DNA from: Chromatiaceae bacterium
GTDB taxonomy: Bacteria > Pseudomonadota > Gammaproteobacteria > Chromatiales > Chromatiaceae
Direction of reading: 5' to 3'
Length of the DNA: 64,000 nt
Assembly (NCBI GenBank): GCA_022340805.1
Contig: JAJDNF010000034.1
Span: 1 to 64,000 of the forward strand
The notes under the pieces: generated by a model
Told to the model about the DNA's origin: nothing
Database searches by the model: none
Seen by the model: the letters and a program-made list of their open reading frames with translations, nothing else
Part shown: piece by piece, positions 33,351 to 41,613 of the stretch
How positions within the stretch are numbered: position 1 is the first letter of the stretch
Layout: the number at the start of each line of letters is the position of its first letter
Position numbers and translations under genes: made by a program

Positions 33351-34277
33351 TCAATGAATCTGCTCGACACAGGACATGTCGCAGCTGTGCACCGCGTCAC
33401 GCAACACGTCGACCACGCCGGGTCTGGGAAAACTCTTGCGCCACGCCAGCGCCACGGTACGTGAGGGTGCGTCATGATCGAACCGGCGGATACTCAGCAG
33501 ACGCTCGGAGAAGCGCTCGGCACCCGCTGCGGAACACGGCAGGACGGTAACCCCCAGGCCACTGGCCACCATATACCGGATCGTCTCGAGCGACCCGCCC
33601 TCGAGCGTCTGCGCCGGACTGCCCTCGGTCGCGGTGCGCCGCATGCAATCGGGGCAGACCTCCAGGACCTGGTCACGGAAACAATGCCCAGCGCCGAGCA
33701 ACAGCACGTCTTCCTTCTTGAGGTCACCGATCTCGATGTGCGGCTTCTGGTTGAGCGGATGGCTGCTGGGCAGCAACAGCACAAACGGCTCACGGTACAG
33801 CGGCAGCGTCAGTATGCCGGGCTCCTCGAACGGCAGCGAGATAATAATGACATCGAGATCACCACGTTTGAGCTTCTCGGCCAGGCTGGCGGTGTAGTTC
33901 TCCTCGATCATCAGCGGCATCTTCGGGGCGCGCTCGGACAACTGGGGAATCAGGTGCGGCAGTAGATAAGGTCCGATCGTGTAGATCGCGCCCACACGAA
34001 GCGGGCCATCCAGTTGATCCTGGCCCTGGCGCGCCATCTGCCGGATGCTGCTGGCCTCCTCCAACACGCGCTGCGCCTGGGCCACGATCTGCTCGCCGAC
34101 CGGGGTCACACTGACCTCACCCTTGCGCCGCTCGAACAGGCTTACCCCCAGCTCTTCCTCGAGCTTTTTGACCGCCACGCTGAGCGTGGGCTGGCTGATG
34201 AAACAGGCCTCCGCGGCGTGGCCGAAGTGCCGCTCGCGCGCGACGGCGACGATATACCTCAGCTCGTTCAGGGTCAT
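33351..34277 (-). CDS. oxyR: peroxide-sensing LysR regulator OxyR
   Basis: 308 residues from ATG 34277 (E. coli OxyR has 305). A LysR helix-turn-helix (RHFGHAAEACFISQPTLSVAVK) precedes the sensing domain. Cys199 and Cys208 (GHCFRDQVLEVCPDC) match the redox pair of E. coli OxyR exactly. It activates antioxidant genes when the disulfide forms. An upstream extension to 34493 crosses the divergent cpdA promoter and is rejected. Its neighbours suggest it controls the rubrerythrin operon directly downstream. Confidence 0.95.
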   Translation of the reverse strand: MTLNELRYIVAVARERHFGHAAEACFISQPTLSVAVKKLEEELGVSLFERRKGEVSVTPVGEQIVAQAQRVLEEASSIRQMARQGQDQLDGPLRVGAIYTIGPYLLPHLIPQLSERAPKMPLMIEENYTASLAEKLKRGDLDVIIISLPFEEPGILTLPLYREPFVLLLPSSHPLNQKPHIEIGDLKKEDVLLLGAGHCFRDQVLEVCPDCMRRTATEGSPAQTLEGGSLETIRYMVASGLGVTVLPCSAAGAERFSERLLSIRRFDHDAPSRTVALAWRKSFPRPGVVDVLRDAVHSCDMSCVEQIH

Positions 34278-34398
34278 GGGTGCGGGACGTTGCTCACAAA
34301 ACAGCTTTGGCTGCCGATAGTTACGTTTGTGGCCATAAATGTATGGGCTACTATAACCTGAAAACACGGCAGGGGACCCGGTCGGGCTCAACGCATCA

Positions 34399-35247
34399 AT
34401 GACGGCAAGCATCACTGGCTCGACGCCCGACAACCACCTGCGCGACACAGATTTCCCCGCCGGGACACTGCGGGTGCTGCAGTTGACCGACACCCACCTC
34501 TACGCAGATCCGATCCGCACCCTGCTCGGCGTCAACACCCTGGATACGTTCCAGCAGGTCATTCGCTATTTTCGCGACTTCCACTGGCCGCTGGACGCGC
34601 TACTGGCCACCGGCGACCTGGTCCACGATGCAAGTCCGAAGGGCTACAAGCAGATCGGTGAGATCCTTTCCGGCTTCGGCGTCCCGGTATATTGCCTGCC
34701 TGGCAACCACGATGTCCCGCCCGTGATGCGCGAGCACCTGCGCGCGGCCCGGGTCCACACGACTGCGGTGATGGATCAGGGTGCCTGGCGCTTCGTGATG
34801 CTCGACTCGGTGAAGCCGGGTGAGGAAGGCGGGCACCTTGCACCCGATCAGCTCGAACTGCTGGACGAGGCGCTGGCCACTGGCGACCGACACACCCTGG
34901 TCTGCATGCATCACCAGCCGGTCGACGTCGGCAGCGCCTGGATCGACACCATGGCGATCGACAACCCTGGACCGCTGTTCGAGATCATCGACCGCCATAG
35001 CCATGTGCGTGGCATCCTGTGGGGCCACGTGCACCAGACCTTCGACGCGCGGCGCGGCGCGGTCCGCCTGATGTCCTCACCCTCGACCTGCGTACAGTTC
35101 ACACCGCGCCAAGACGACTTCCAGGTAGACGAGGAACCGCCCGGCTTCCGCCTGCTGGCGCTGCTGCCCGATGGCAGGATCCTCAGCGAGGTAGTGCGCG
35201 TCGACGAGATGCCCCAGGGACTGGATCTCGCCTCGGGCGGATACTGA
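34399..35247 (+). CDS. cpdA: 3',5'-cyclic-AMP phosphodiesterase CpdA-like
   Basis: 282 residues with the class III metallophosphoesterase signature: LQLTDTHLYAD (DxH), ALLATGDLVHD (GDxxxD), LPGNHDVP (GNHD), CMHHQPVD and GHVHQTFD. This fits CpdA/Icc, which lowers cAMP. Divergent from oxyR; the 121-bp gap holds both promoters and an imperfect ATAG...CTAT pair (34317-34354 region) that may serve OxyR autoregulation. Confidence 0.9.
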   Translation: MTASITGSTPDNHLRDTDFPAGTLRVLQLTDTHLYADPIRTLLGVNTLDTFQQVIRYFRDFHWPLDALLATGDLVHDASPKGYKQIGEILSGFGVPVYCLPGNHDVPPVMREHLRAARVHTTAVMDQGAWRFVMLDSVKPGEEGGHLAPDQLELLDEALATGDRHTLVCMHHQPVDVGSAWIDTMAIDNPGPLFEIIDRHSHVRGILWGHVHQTFDARRGAVRLMSSPSTCVQFTPRQDDFQVDEEPPGFRLLALLPDGRILSEVVRVDEMPQGLDLASGGY

Positions 35248-35393
35248 TCGCTTGACGGATGCGGGTGCCGGTGGCCACCACGGTCTGCTATTTTCTGCTA
35301 GCGGTGGGATAGCGATTTGCCATGGACCCCGCGCGGAGCAGCCAAGTGACGACACAACTTCCGAACGACCAGCCATCCGGCGCCGCGGCGTCG

Positions 35394-36197
35394 ATGAAAC
35401 TGATTGGCGCGTTGCTCCTGGCACTGGCCAGTGCGGTCGCCGCAGGCGACTATCCGCCCCCACCCGGTCCCTACCATAGTGAACCTGCCGAGCAGGCACT
35501 GCCGCAACTGTCGGACCCCGAGCGCCCCCAGGCCGCGGCATCCACCGCGCAGGTGTCCGGAAAGACCGCAACGCCAAGCTCGCGGATGCTCCCGCTGCCC
35601 GATCTCCAACCCGGGGCCGGCGCGCGTGGCTATGACGCGACCACACTTTTCGGTGCCCCGACGCCGGGCAGACCGATCGCGCCAACTGCGTCCGGACCCC
35701 AGCCAGACGCGGCGGGGGATCCACAGCCATCATCGGCCGGCGACCTCGCGACGCCGTTCGAGCGCGCCAGCCCGAGTGCCAGCCTGACAACCCCTGGCTA
35801 CCCGATGCAGCCGACCCATCCCGGCCCCCAGGCATATCCGGGCGGCGCACCTGCCTACCCGCAATATCCGCGCTACCCGGCAGAGCGTGCCCCGGGGCCA
35901 GACCGCACATACGGCGCCTACCCGGGCGGCTTTGCGCCCACCCCTCCGCAGGCCGGCTATCGCGACCTGGTCTACCCCGGAGGTGCCCAGGCACAGGGTT
36001 ACCATCCGTCGACCGATACGCCGACGGGTGGGCCCGCGGGCGGACAGTTCCGCGACGCGGACGGATCCGCGGCGGGTTACCTTCCTCAGTCGCCGTGGGC
36101 CCCGGCGTCCGCGATGTCGCCGGGCCCGGATGCCACGGCCATCGACGCTGCGGGTGGTTCGGTGTTTCGCCCGGCCGACATGTCGCCCGGCAACTGA
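35394..36197 (+). CDS. secreted Pro/Gly/Tyr-rich low-complexity protein
   Basis: 267 residues from ATG 35394; an in-frame start at 35322 would add 24 residues before the signal. Signal peptide MKLIGALLLALASAVAAG is followed by an almost fully disordered chain rich in Pro, Gly, Ala and Tyr, with repeated YP, PGP and GGA elements. No cysteine, no domain. It may coat the cell, bind metals or scaffold the envelope; nothing in the sequence decides. Monocistronic between cpdA and the convergent acyP. Confidence 0.6.
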   Translation: MKLIGALLLALASAVAAGDYPPPPGPYHSEPAEQALPQLSDPERPQAAASTAQVSGKTATPSSRMLPLPDLQPGAGARGYDATTLFGAPTPGRPIAPTASGPQPDAAGDPQPSSAGDLATPFERASPSASLTTPGYPMQPTHPGPQAYPGGAPAYPQYPRYPAERAPGPDRTYGAYPGGFAPTPPQAGYRDLVYPGGAQAQGYHPSTDTPTGGPAGGQFRDADGSAAGYLPQSPWAPASAMSPGPDATAIDAAGGSVFRPADMSPGN

Positions 36198-36240
36198 GGC
36201 ACCTGCCGGGTCTCAACCGGTTTTGGCTGGCTGGTGATGC

Positions 36241-36507
36241 TCATCCCGTGCGGAAACCCACAATCAGCTGGTCGGCCAGCGGCTCACTATGCACATCCGC
36301 GACCACCGCCAGTTCGGGTCCGAGCCATAGCCAGCGGCCCAGTTCATCGAGCGCCGTCGGGTCTCCGCAGGCCACCACCTCGACGCGCCCGTCGGGCAGG
36401 TTGACCGCATGTCCGTCCAGGCCCAGCCGCAAGGCCTGCTGGCGGGTAGAGGCGCGGAACCAGACACCCTGGACCCGGCCGCTGATCACGAAACGTCGGC
36501 AGGCCAC
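36241..36507 (-). CDS. acyP: acylphosphatase
   Basis: 88 residues with catalytic Arg in GRVQGVWFRAS and Asn in NLPDGRVEV, the two residues that define the family. It hydrolyses acyl phosphates such as carbamoyl phosphate. The GTG start at 36507 follows an in-frame TAG by one codon and lacks a visible ribosome site. The palindromic repeat begins four bases upstream, so the natural 5' region may have been replaced. Confidence 0.9.
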   Translation of the reverse strand: MACRRFVISGRVQGVWFRASTRQQALRLGLDGHAVNLPDGRVEVVACGDPTALDELGRWLWLGPELAVVADVHSEPLADQLIVGFRTG

Positions 36508-36510
36508 CGG

Positions 36511-36601
36511 CTAGCCCGCATCCGTCAGCGGCATCACCGATGCTGGCGGATTTCGCAGCCGGCGCGAGCGAGAAACCGCCGGGGCCGGGATAGGCAGGCA
36601 G
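36511..36601. repeat. MITE/REP-like palindromic repeat, copy A
   Basis: 91 bp starting CTAGCCCGCATCCG and ending GGATAGGCAGGCAG. It aligns base for base, with few mismatches, to the repeat at 43131-43293 except that it lacks a 63-bp internal segment and the right-hand terminal inverted repeat. Internal inverted pairs (GGCGG...CCGCC) let it fold. It abuts the start of acyP. The rest of the 205-bp gap to the adaptor stop is unremarkable. Confidence 0.8.
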
Positions 36602-36712
36602 CGAAAACAGGGTGTTAATCCTGGGTCACGAACCGATTCAATCATTTCTATCGCCATTTCATTCTGTTACGCCACAGCTGCTTTCCGACCGGTGACGGCT
36701 GCGGGCTGGGCC

Positions 36713-37489
36713 CTAGTCCAGATGCAGCATCACCGGCTCGCCGACGCGCACCGTTTGCTGCTCGCTGGCGATGATGTCTGCCACGAGTTCGTAGCGCGGC
36801 TCCTGACCCGATTGGGCCACCGGCTCGTATCCGACGTAGCTGACCCTGGCCTCGAACGACTGGCCCCGTACCGTGGCAGTCAGCGGCGCCCCGGCCTGCA
36901 GCAGTCCTGCCTGCGCGGCATCCACCTGGGCACGCGCCTGGTAGGTGCGATTGTCGGCCAGCGTGACCAGCGGTTGGCTCTGCAGCTCGGTAACCACGCT
37001 CTGCCCCGGCGCGGCATTGACTACCAGCACCACGCCATCGAACGGCGCGCGTATCTGGCTGTGCTCGAGGTCGAGACGCGCGGCCAGCAGGTTGGCGCGC
37101 GCCCGCTCCGCGGCGGCGCGCGCGGATTGCAGCCCGATCAGGGCCTGGTTGCGCTCATAGTCCGACAGCAAGGTGCGGTCGTAGAGCTCAGCGGCCCGCT
37201 CGTCCTCGCGCTTGGCCTCCTCGAGCAGCGCCAGTGCGTGCCGTTGTTCCGCGATGCGCCGACTTACCTGACTGTCGAAACCGCGTTTGTCCAGGCTGAT
37301 CAACAGGTCGTCCTTGTGCACCGACTGACCCGGCCGGACAGGCACCTCACTGACCACGCCGGAGACCAGCGTGCCCAGCTCGACCCGTTGCGACCAGCCC
37401 ACGACGGCAGCGATGTCGGCTGCCGCTGCGGGCAACGCGGCCAGCAGGCCAAACATCCCTGCGGCGAGTATCGGCGGCAGTCTGTTCAT
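36713..37489 (-). CDS. periplasmic adaptor (HlyD/RND membrane-fusion) subunit
   Basis: 258 residues from ATG 37489, overlapping the tolC-like stop (ATGA). Signal peptide, then a biotinyl-lipoyl strand (GVVSEVPVRPGQSVHKDDLLISLD), an alpha-helical hairpin of about 80 residues and the second lipoyl half (SQIRAPFDGVVLVVNAAPGQSV). The protein is short, and it probably docks to the co-encoded TolC. No pump gene follows. The 246-base open extension upstream lies inside the tolC-like gene. Confidence 0.85.
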   Translation of the reverse strand: MNRLPPILAAGMFGLLAALPAAAADIAAVVGWSQRVELGTLVSGVVSEVPVRPGQSVHKDDLLISLDKRGFDSQVSRRIAEQRHALALLEEAKREDERAAELYDRTLLSDYERNQALIGLQSARAAAERARANLLAARLDLEHSQIRAPFDGVVLVVNAAPGQSVVTELQSQPLVTLADNRTYQARAQVDAAQAGLLQAGAPLTATVRGQSFEARVSYVGYEPVAQSGQEPRYELVADIIASEQQTVRVGEPVMLHLD

Positions 37490-38781
37490 TGGGTCTGCTC
37501 CTCGGGCAGGAGGCGTCCGGCCAGCGCGGCCAGCCGGGCCTGTGTCATCATCCAGTCGAATTCGGCCTGCGCAACGTCGAGCCGCAGCGCGGATATCTCG
37601 GTCATCGCGTCGCCCAGATCGGCCTTCACTTCCATTTCGTACAGCGCGCGGCTGCGATCCAGGTACAGCTCGCGGTAGTCGCCGCGGACCTTGAGCCCGG
37701 CCAGCTGCGTACGCAGGTTGTCCAGCTGCAGCCACAGGTCCAGCACCTGTTGGCGCAGCGTCTGTTCGCTCGCCGCCAACGTGGCACTGACGGAACGCAG
37801 ACGCGCACCCGCCTTGGCAATCTCGGCATCTTTGGCACCGCCGGTTAGCAACGGCACCTCGAAGATCAACGTTGCGCCCAGTGGATTGGTGGTATTGGTC
37901 TCGCGGTTGAAGGTCTGCGCCTCGAGCTCGGCACTGATCACCGGGCCATGGCCGTTGCGCGCCGCCTGGACCTCGGCGCGCGCCGCGTCGACCTCGGCGC
38001 GCAGCGCCTTCAGGCCGGGATTGTTCTGCAGCACCTCGGCGAGCAGGGTCTCGTAGTCCGGCAACGGCACCGTGGTATCCGGTGCCTTTGGCCGGACGAC
38101 ATTGGGCGCCAGCTCACTCGGCCGCCCCATCGCGATCGCCAGCCGCGAGCGGGCTGCACGCTGCAGCGTCTGGCTCTGCGCCCGGTTGCGCAGCGCGACC
38201 TGGTATTCGGCCTCGAGTTGCAGAAGGTCCACATCCGACAGCCGCTTCAGTTCGTGACGGTCGCGCGCACGGTCGGCGGCAATGTAGGCGCCGGCCATCG
38301 CCTCGTTGTCGCGTGCATACTGCAGGTCGGCCAGGATCACGTCGAAGAAACTGCGCATTATCTGCTGATGCGCCTGCTGGCGGGCATCCAGGTAACGCCA
38401 CTCGTTGCCGTCGCCGGCCAGACGCGCGGCCTGCTCGCGCGCGGCGCTGTAGCCAAAGTCGTACAGCCGCTTGGTCAGGGCCAGGCGCGCGCTGCTGTCG
38501 TTCGGGTCGCGGTTGAGCGCAATCGAGGACGGCTCGATCGCACGCAGCCGACCTACTGCATCGAGGCGCAGACCCGTTAGCGACTGTGCCTCGGCGAGCG
38601 CCGCGGCACTGGCGTCGCGCGCCGCGCCGGCCAATTCGAGCGCCGGCAGATCGTCGCGCGCCAGGGCGAGCGCATCCGCGAGCGACAACGGATCCGGCAG
38701 CGGCTGCTCGTCGGCCAGGGCAAGCGAGACCGCACAAGCCAGAAGCAACGTCGGCAGATGCCGGTTTAGGGCCAGGATCAT
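37486..38781 (-). CDS. TolC-family outer-membrane efflux protein
   Basis: 431 residues with a signal peptide and two OEP repeats of long helices (e.g. LRAEVDAARAEVQAARNG and the first-half equivalent). It forms the outer-membrane channel of an export system. Its ATG shares a base with the upstream soxW-like stop (TAATG) and its stop overlaps the adaptor ATG. All four genes of this unit are translationally coupled. Confidence 0.88.
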   Translation of the reverse strand: MILALNRHLPTLLLACAVSLALADEQPLPDPLSLADALALARDDLPALELAGAARDASAAALAEAQSLTGLRLDAVGRLRAIEPSSIALNRDPNDSSARLALTKRLYDFGYSAAREQAARLAGDGNEWRYLDARQQAHQQIMRSFFDVILADLQYARDNEAMAGAYIAADRARDRHELKRLSDVDLLQLEAEYQVALRNRAQSQTLQRAARSRLAIAMGRPSELAPNVVRPKAPDTTVPLPDYETLLAEVLQNNPGLKALRAEVDAARAEVQAARNGHGPVISAELEAQTFNRETNTTNPLGATLIFEVPLLTGGAKDAEIAKAGARLRSVSATLAASEQTLRQQVLDLWLQLDNLRTQLAGLKVRGDYRELYLDRSRALYEMEVKADLGDAMTEISALRLDVAQAEFDWMMTQARLAALAGRLLPEEQTQ

Positions 38782-39308
38782 TAACGCGCGGCGCGTTTGT
38801 AGCGCGTGAACGGCTCGTCTTTGTAGGCGCCCTCGACCACGTACTTGCCGAGCAACATGAACTCTTCCTTGTCGCGCGTCGCGCCGGTGAAACGGGCAGG
38901 CTTGATGTAATTACCGTCCAGGTCGAAGAATGCGAACACCGGCGTCGCGCGGACGCGGTACTGTTTGAATGCAAAATCCTTCATCGTGGTCGAGTTACCC
39001 TGAAAATCGGTAATCTCGACATCACCCTCGATGTCCACCGGGAAGATCAGGAAATGCTCGCGGAAATAGTCCTGCACATCAGGCTGGTTGAGGACCGTGG
39101 CCTTCATACGGTGGCAAAACGGACACTCATCCATTTCGAACATGATCAGCAGACCCTTCTTGCCCGAGTCCCTGGCGTTGGCCAGCTCCTCTTTGAAGTT
39201 GCCGAACGTGTCGTTGAAGAAGTACTGGCCAGGATCGCGTGCCGCCTCGGCAGACGCGGCCGCCGACATCACCAGCATCAATCCTGCAAGCATAGAACGC
39301 GCGATCAT
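38781..39308 (-). CDS. SoxW-like periplasmic thioredoxin
   Basis: 175 residues: signal peptide, then a thioredoxin fold with the redox pair in DECPFCHRM and cis-Pro in RATPVFAFFD. It resembles SoxW and related thioredoxins that keep Sox or cytochrome cysteines reduced. Overlaps tlpA by ATGA. No sox genes are in the window, so a link to sulfur oxidation is inference. Confidence 0.8.
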   Translation of the reverse strand: MIARSMLAGLMLVMSAAASAEAARDPGQYFFNDTFGNFKEELANARDSGKKGLLIMFEMDECPFCHRMKATVLNQPDVQDYFREHFLIFPVDIEGDVEITDFQGNSTTMKDFAFKQYRVRATPVFAFFDLDGNYIKPARFTGATRDKEEFMLLGKYVVEGAYKDEPFTRYKRAAR

Positions 39309-39826
39309 TTTGCTCCTCCAGCTTTGCCGCTCTCGTAGTTGTCGATGAAATCATTGATCGCCTTGGCCGTGATCGGCCCGACCTGGCGCGCGACCACCTC
39401 GCCAGACGGCGTCACCAGATAGGATGTCGGCAGACCCTCGACCGGCCCGAGCAGCTGCTCACGGCGCGGCTGTTCCGTGGCGATCAGGATCGGGTAGGAC
39501 AGGAACTGCTGTTCAGTGAAGTCGCGCAGCCGCGGTCTGGATATCGCCTCCATGTTCACCCCGAGCACCACCGCCTTGCCCTGCGCGCCGCTGTGGAAGA
39601 CCTCGAGCTCGGGAAGCTCCTCGAGGCATGGCGGGCACCAGGTGGCCCAGTAGTTGACCAGGACCCAGCTTCCCCGGTAGTCAGACAGGCTGTGTTCCTG
39701 GCCATCCAGACCGGGCAGGGTAAAATTGTCCTCGGCAGCGGCCACCGGTGCGTTGCCGATCAGCAGGGACACAAGCAGGCCAATGATTGGCCCTGCAGGA
39801 AAAAAACGTGTATCAAGTCGCAGCAT
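39305..39826 (-). CDS. TlpA-like periplasmic thiol-disulfide oxidoreductase
   Basis: 173 residues: signal/anchor peptide, then an AhpC/TSA-Redoxin fold with WATWCPPCLEELPEL (CPPC active site) and cis-Pro in GLPTSYLV. TlpA/ResA-like proteins reduce disulfides in the periplasm, for example in cytochrome maturation. First gene of the four-gene coupled unit; its promoter lies in 39827-40018, shared with the divergent PilZ-like gene. Confidence 0.85.
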   Translation of the reverse strand: MLRLDTRFFPAGPIIGLLVSLLIGNAPVAAAEDNFTLPGLDGQEHSLSDYRGSWVLVNYWATWCPPCLEELPELEVFHSGAQGKAVVLGVNMEAISRPRLRDFTEQQFLSYPILIATEQPRREQLLGPVEGLPTSYLVTPSGEVVARQVGPITAKAINDFIDNYESGKAGGAK

Positions 39827-40018
39827 CGGTCTATATCCTGGCGGATTTGCGCGCCATCAAGGGACGCCGCAGATGGACGAAATATTCTACGTGTCGTGGG
39901 ATTGTTGCGGCAACAAAACTCCCTCGCGCCGAATCCAGCATGCACAATGGACCCGGATTCGGCAGAAAAGTCCATCAGGCGGGCTGCCGCTGACCGGTCA
40001 CCCCATCGAGAGTGAGGA

Positions 40019-41524
40019 ATGGTAGACGCTCCATCAGCCCAACCCAAACCCGGCCTGTTCAGGACCCCCGGCGCCGCCGTCGCACGCCACCCGGGAGTCA
40101 TGCTTGCGCCGCGCGCGTTGCGCCAGTGGATCGATGCGCTGCCGCTCGGCAACCCACCCAGGGCGGCGCAGATGCTGTTGCAGCAGTTGCGCCTGCTGGT
40201 ACGTGACCCACAGCCGGGCGCGCGCCTCGGCGCTCTGCTGGACCTGTACGATGTCCCTGGAGGTCAACTGCTGGAGATCGTCAACGAGCGCCTGCAGACC
40301 AACCAGGAGGGTGCCGTCCCGCTCGACCAGTTGGAACACAGCATGCTCGAGCTGCTCACCGAACTCGCGTATGGCCGGCTGCGCCAGGCCAACGAGGCAC
40401 TGGCCGGCGGCAAATCGCCGGCGACCGCGACCCTGTATCAGGCCATGCGCCTGCTCGACGGAGTCCAGAACATCGAGCGACTACACTACTACACGCTCGA
40501 TCCCGGCAACTGGCAGCTGCTGCTGGGCATCTATCTGCATGCCGCAGCGCAGGATGTCGCCGATCAGCCAGTCGACCGTGCCCTGCTGCGCAGCGGTGAC
40601 GAGCCGGACACGGTCCAGGGCCTGTTCTTCCGCGCACTGGTGCTGCAACTTTGCGATCCACATCAGCACCGCCCCGAGCAGATGCTGAGCTGGCACCACT
40701 GGGCCGGTGAGCATGCCAATCTGCTCGAGTTGACGATCCTGCCCCAGGGGCCGTTCGCGATTCCGCTGGATATCAGCGGACAACTCCCGCCACTGGCCGC
40801 GGCGCGGCGCGGCAAACCCGGTCCGGATATGCGCTATCTGGCCGCCGAAAGGTTCCTGCAGCAGCTGCAGGATGACCCGACCGCGCCACAAGATCTGCAG
40901 CGCACGCTGCATGAATTGATCAAGGGCCGTAAGGCGTCCGAACAGCGCCAGGGGCCCCGTCAGCCGCGCAACCATCGCTACGGTCTGATGAATGGCTTGC
41001 GCAATATCCACGCCCGGCTCGAATCGCTGATCCAGGGTGCCGAACAGCACGACCAGGATCTCGCCCAGGTGCCGTGCCTGCTCGTGAATCAGTCCAGGTC
41101 CGGGGCCGCCTTGCAGGTGCAGGGACCCTTGAGCCCCCCACTGACCGTCGGCGAGGTGCTGTTGATAGAAGCACAGACGCCTGCGCCAGGCGGCGCGGCG
41201 GTCGGTTTCGCCGCGTGTATCCGGCGACTGGTGAACGGCGCCGATCACCAGATCGAGATCGGGGTGGAGAAACTCGCCGGGCGGGTTATCCCGGTCGAGA
41301 TTACCGGTAGCGCAGCTCAGCGCGGGCGCGGCGAGACGCGTGCCCTGCTGCAGCAGGACGTAGAGGCCGGTCGCCATACCTTGTTCGCACCGCGCAGCTT
41401 CTATCGCGAGGGCGACTCCCTGGTCGCCGAGAGCGCCCATGCACGACACGGCCTGCGCATGCAGGAACTGCTGGAGGTCGTGCAACACACCGCCATCATC
41501 GCCGTCGAACCCGAAGACGCCTAG
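40019..41524 (+). CDS. conserved protein with C-terminal PilZ-like domain
   Basis: 501 residues, cytosolic. A long alpha-helical N-terminal part (about 1-340; e.g. ALRQWIDALPLGNPPRAAQML) precedes a beta-rich segment (about 345-430) with NQSRSGAALQV, VGEVLLIE and a final GVEKLAGRVIPVEI. These strands resemble a PilZ barrel, though the classic RxxxR is not clear. Proteins of this build in related bacteria are often annotated as c-di-GMP binding; this is tentative. The stop codon TAG is completed by the junction with the IS element and would also be TAG without it. Confidence 0.55.
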   Translation: MVDAPSAQPKPGLFRTPGAAVARHPGVMLAPRALRQWIDALPLGNPPRAAQMLLQQLRLLVRDPQPGARLGALLDLYDVPGGQLLEIVNERLQTNQEGAVPLDQLEHSMLELLTELAYGRLRQANEALAGGKSPATATLYQAMRLLDGVQNIERLHYYTLDPGNWQLLLGIYLHAAAQDVADQPVDRALLRSGDEPDTVQGLFFRALVLQLCDPHQHRPEQMLSWHHWAGEHANLLELTILPQGPFAIPLDISGQLPPLAAARRGKPGPDMRYLAAERFLQQLQDDPTAPQDLQRTLHELIKGRKASEQRQGPRQPRNHRYGLMNGLRNIHARLESLIQGAEQHDQDLAQVPCLLVNQSRSGAALQVQGPLSPPLTVGEVLLIEAQTPAPGGAAVGFAACIRRLVNGADHQIEIGVEKLAGRVIPVEITGSAAQRGRGETRALLQQDVEAGRHTLFAPRSFYREGDSLVAESAHARHGLRMQELLEVVQHTAIIAVEPEDA

Positions 41525-41529
41525 ACATG

Positions 41530-41542
41530 ATGTTTTGACCTG
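41530..41542. repeat. IS left subterminal inverted repeat
   Basis: ATGTTTTGACCTG, perfect inverse of 43115-43127. It begins six bases after the end of the upstream stop codon. Confidence 0.85.
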
Positions 41543-41613
41543 CCCAGCCTCAACGCACGTGGGTTATGTTGAGGTTGGACACATCACACAGAGCCACATT
41601 GAGGGGGCAGGTC

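Noticed and set aside
34310-34360. OxyR autoregulatory site in the oxyR/cpdA gap
   Set aside because: The outer ATAG and CTAT are one base off the expected spacing and the inner units do not match.
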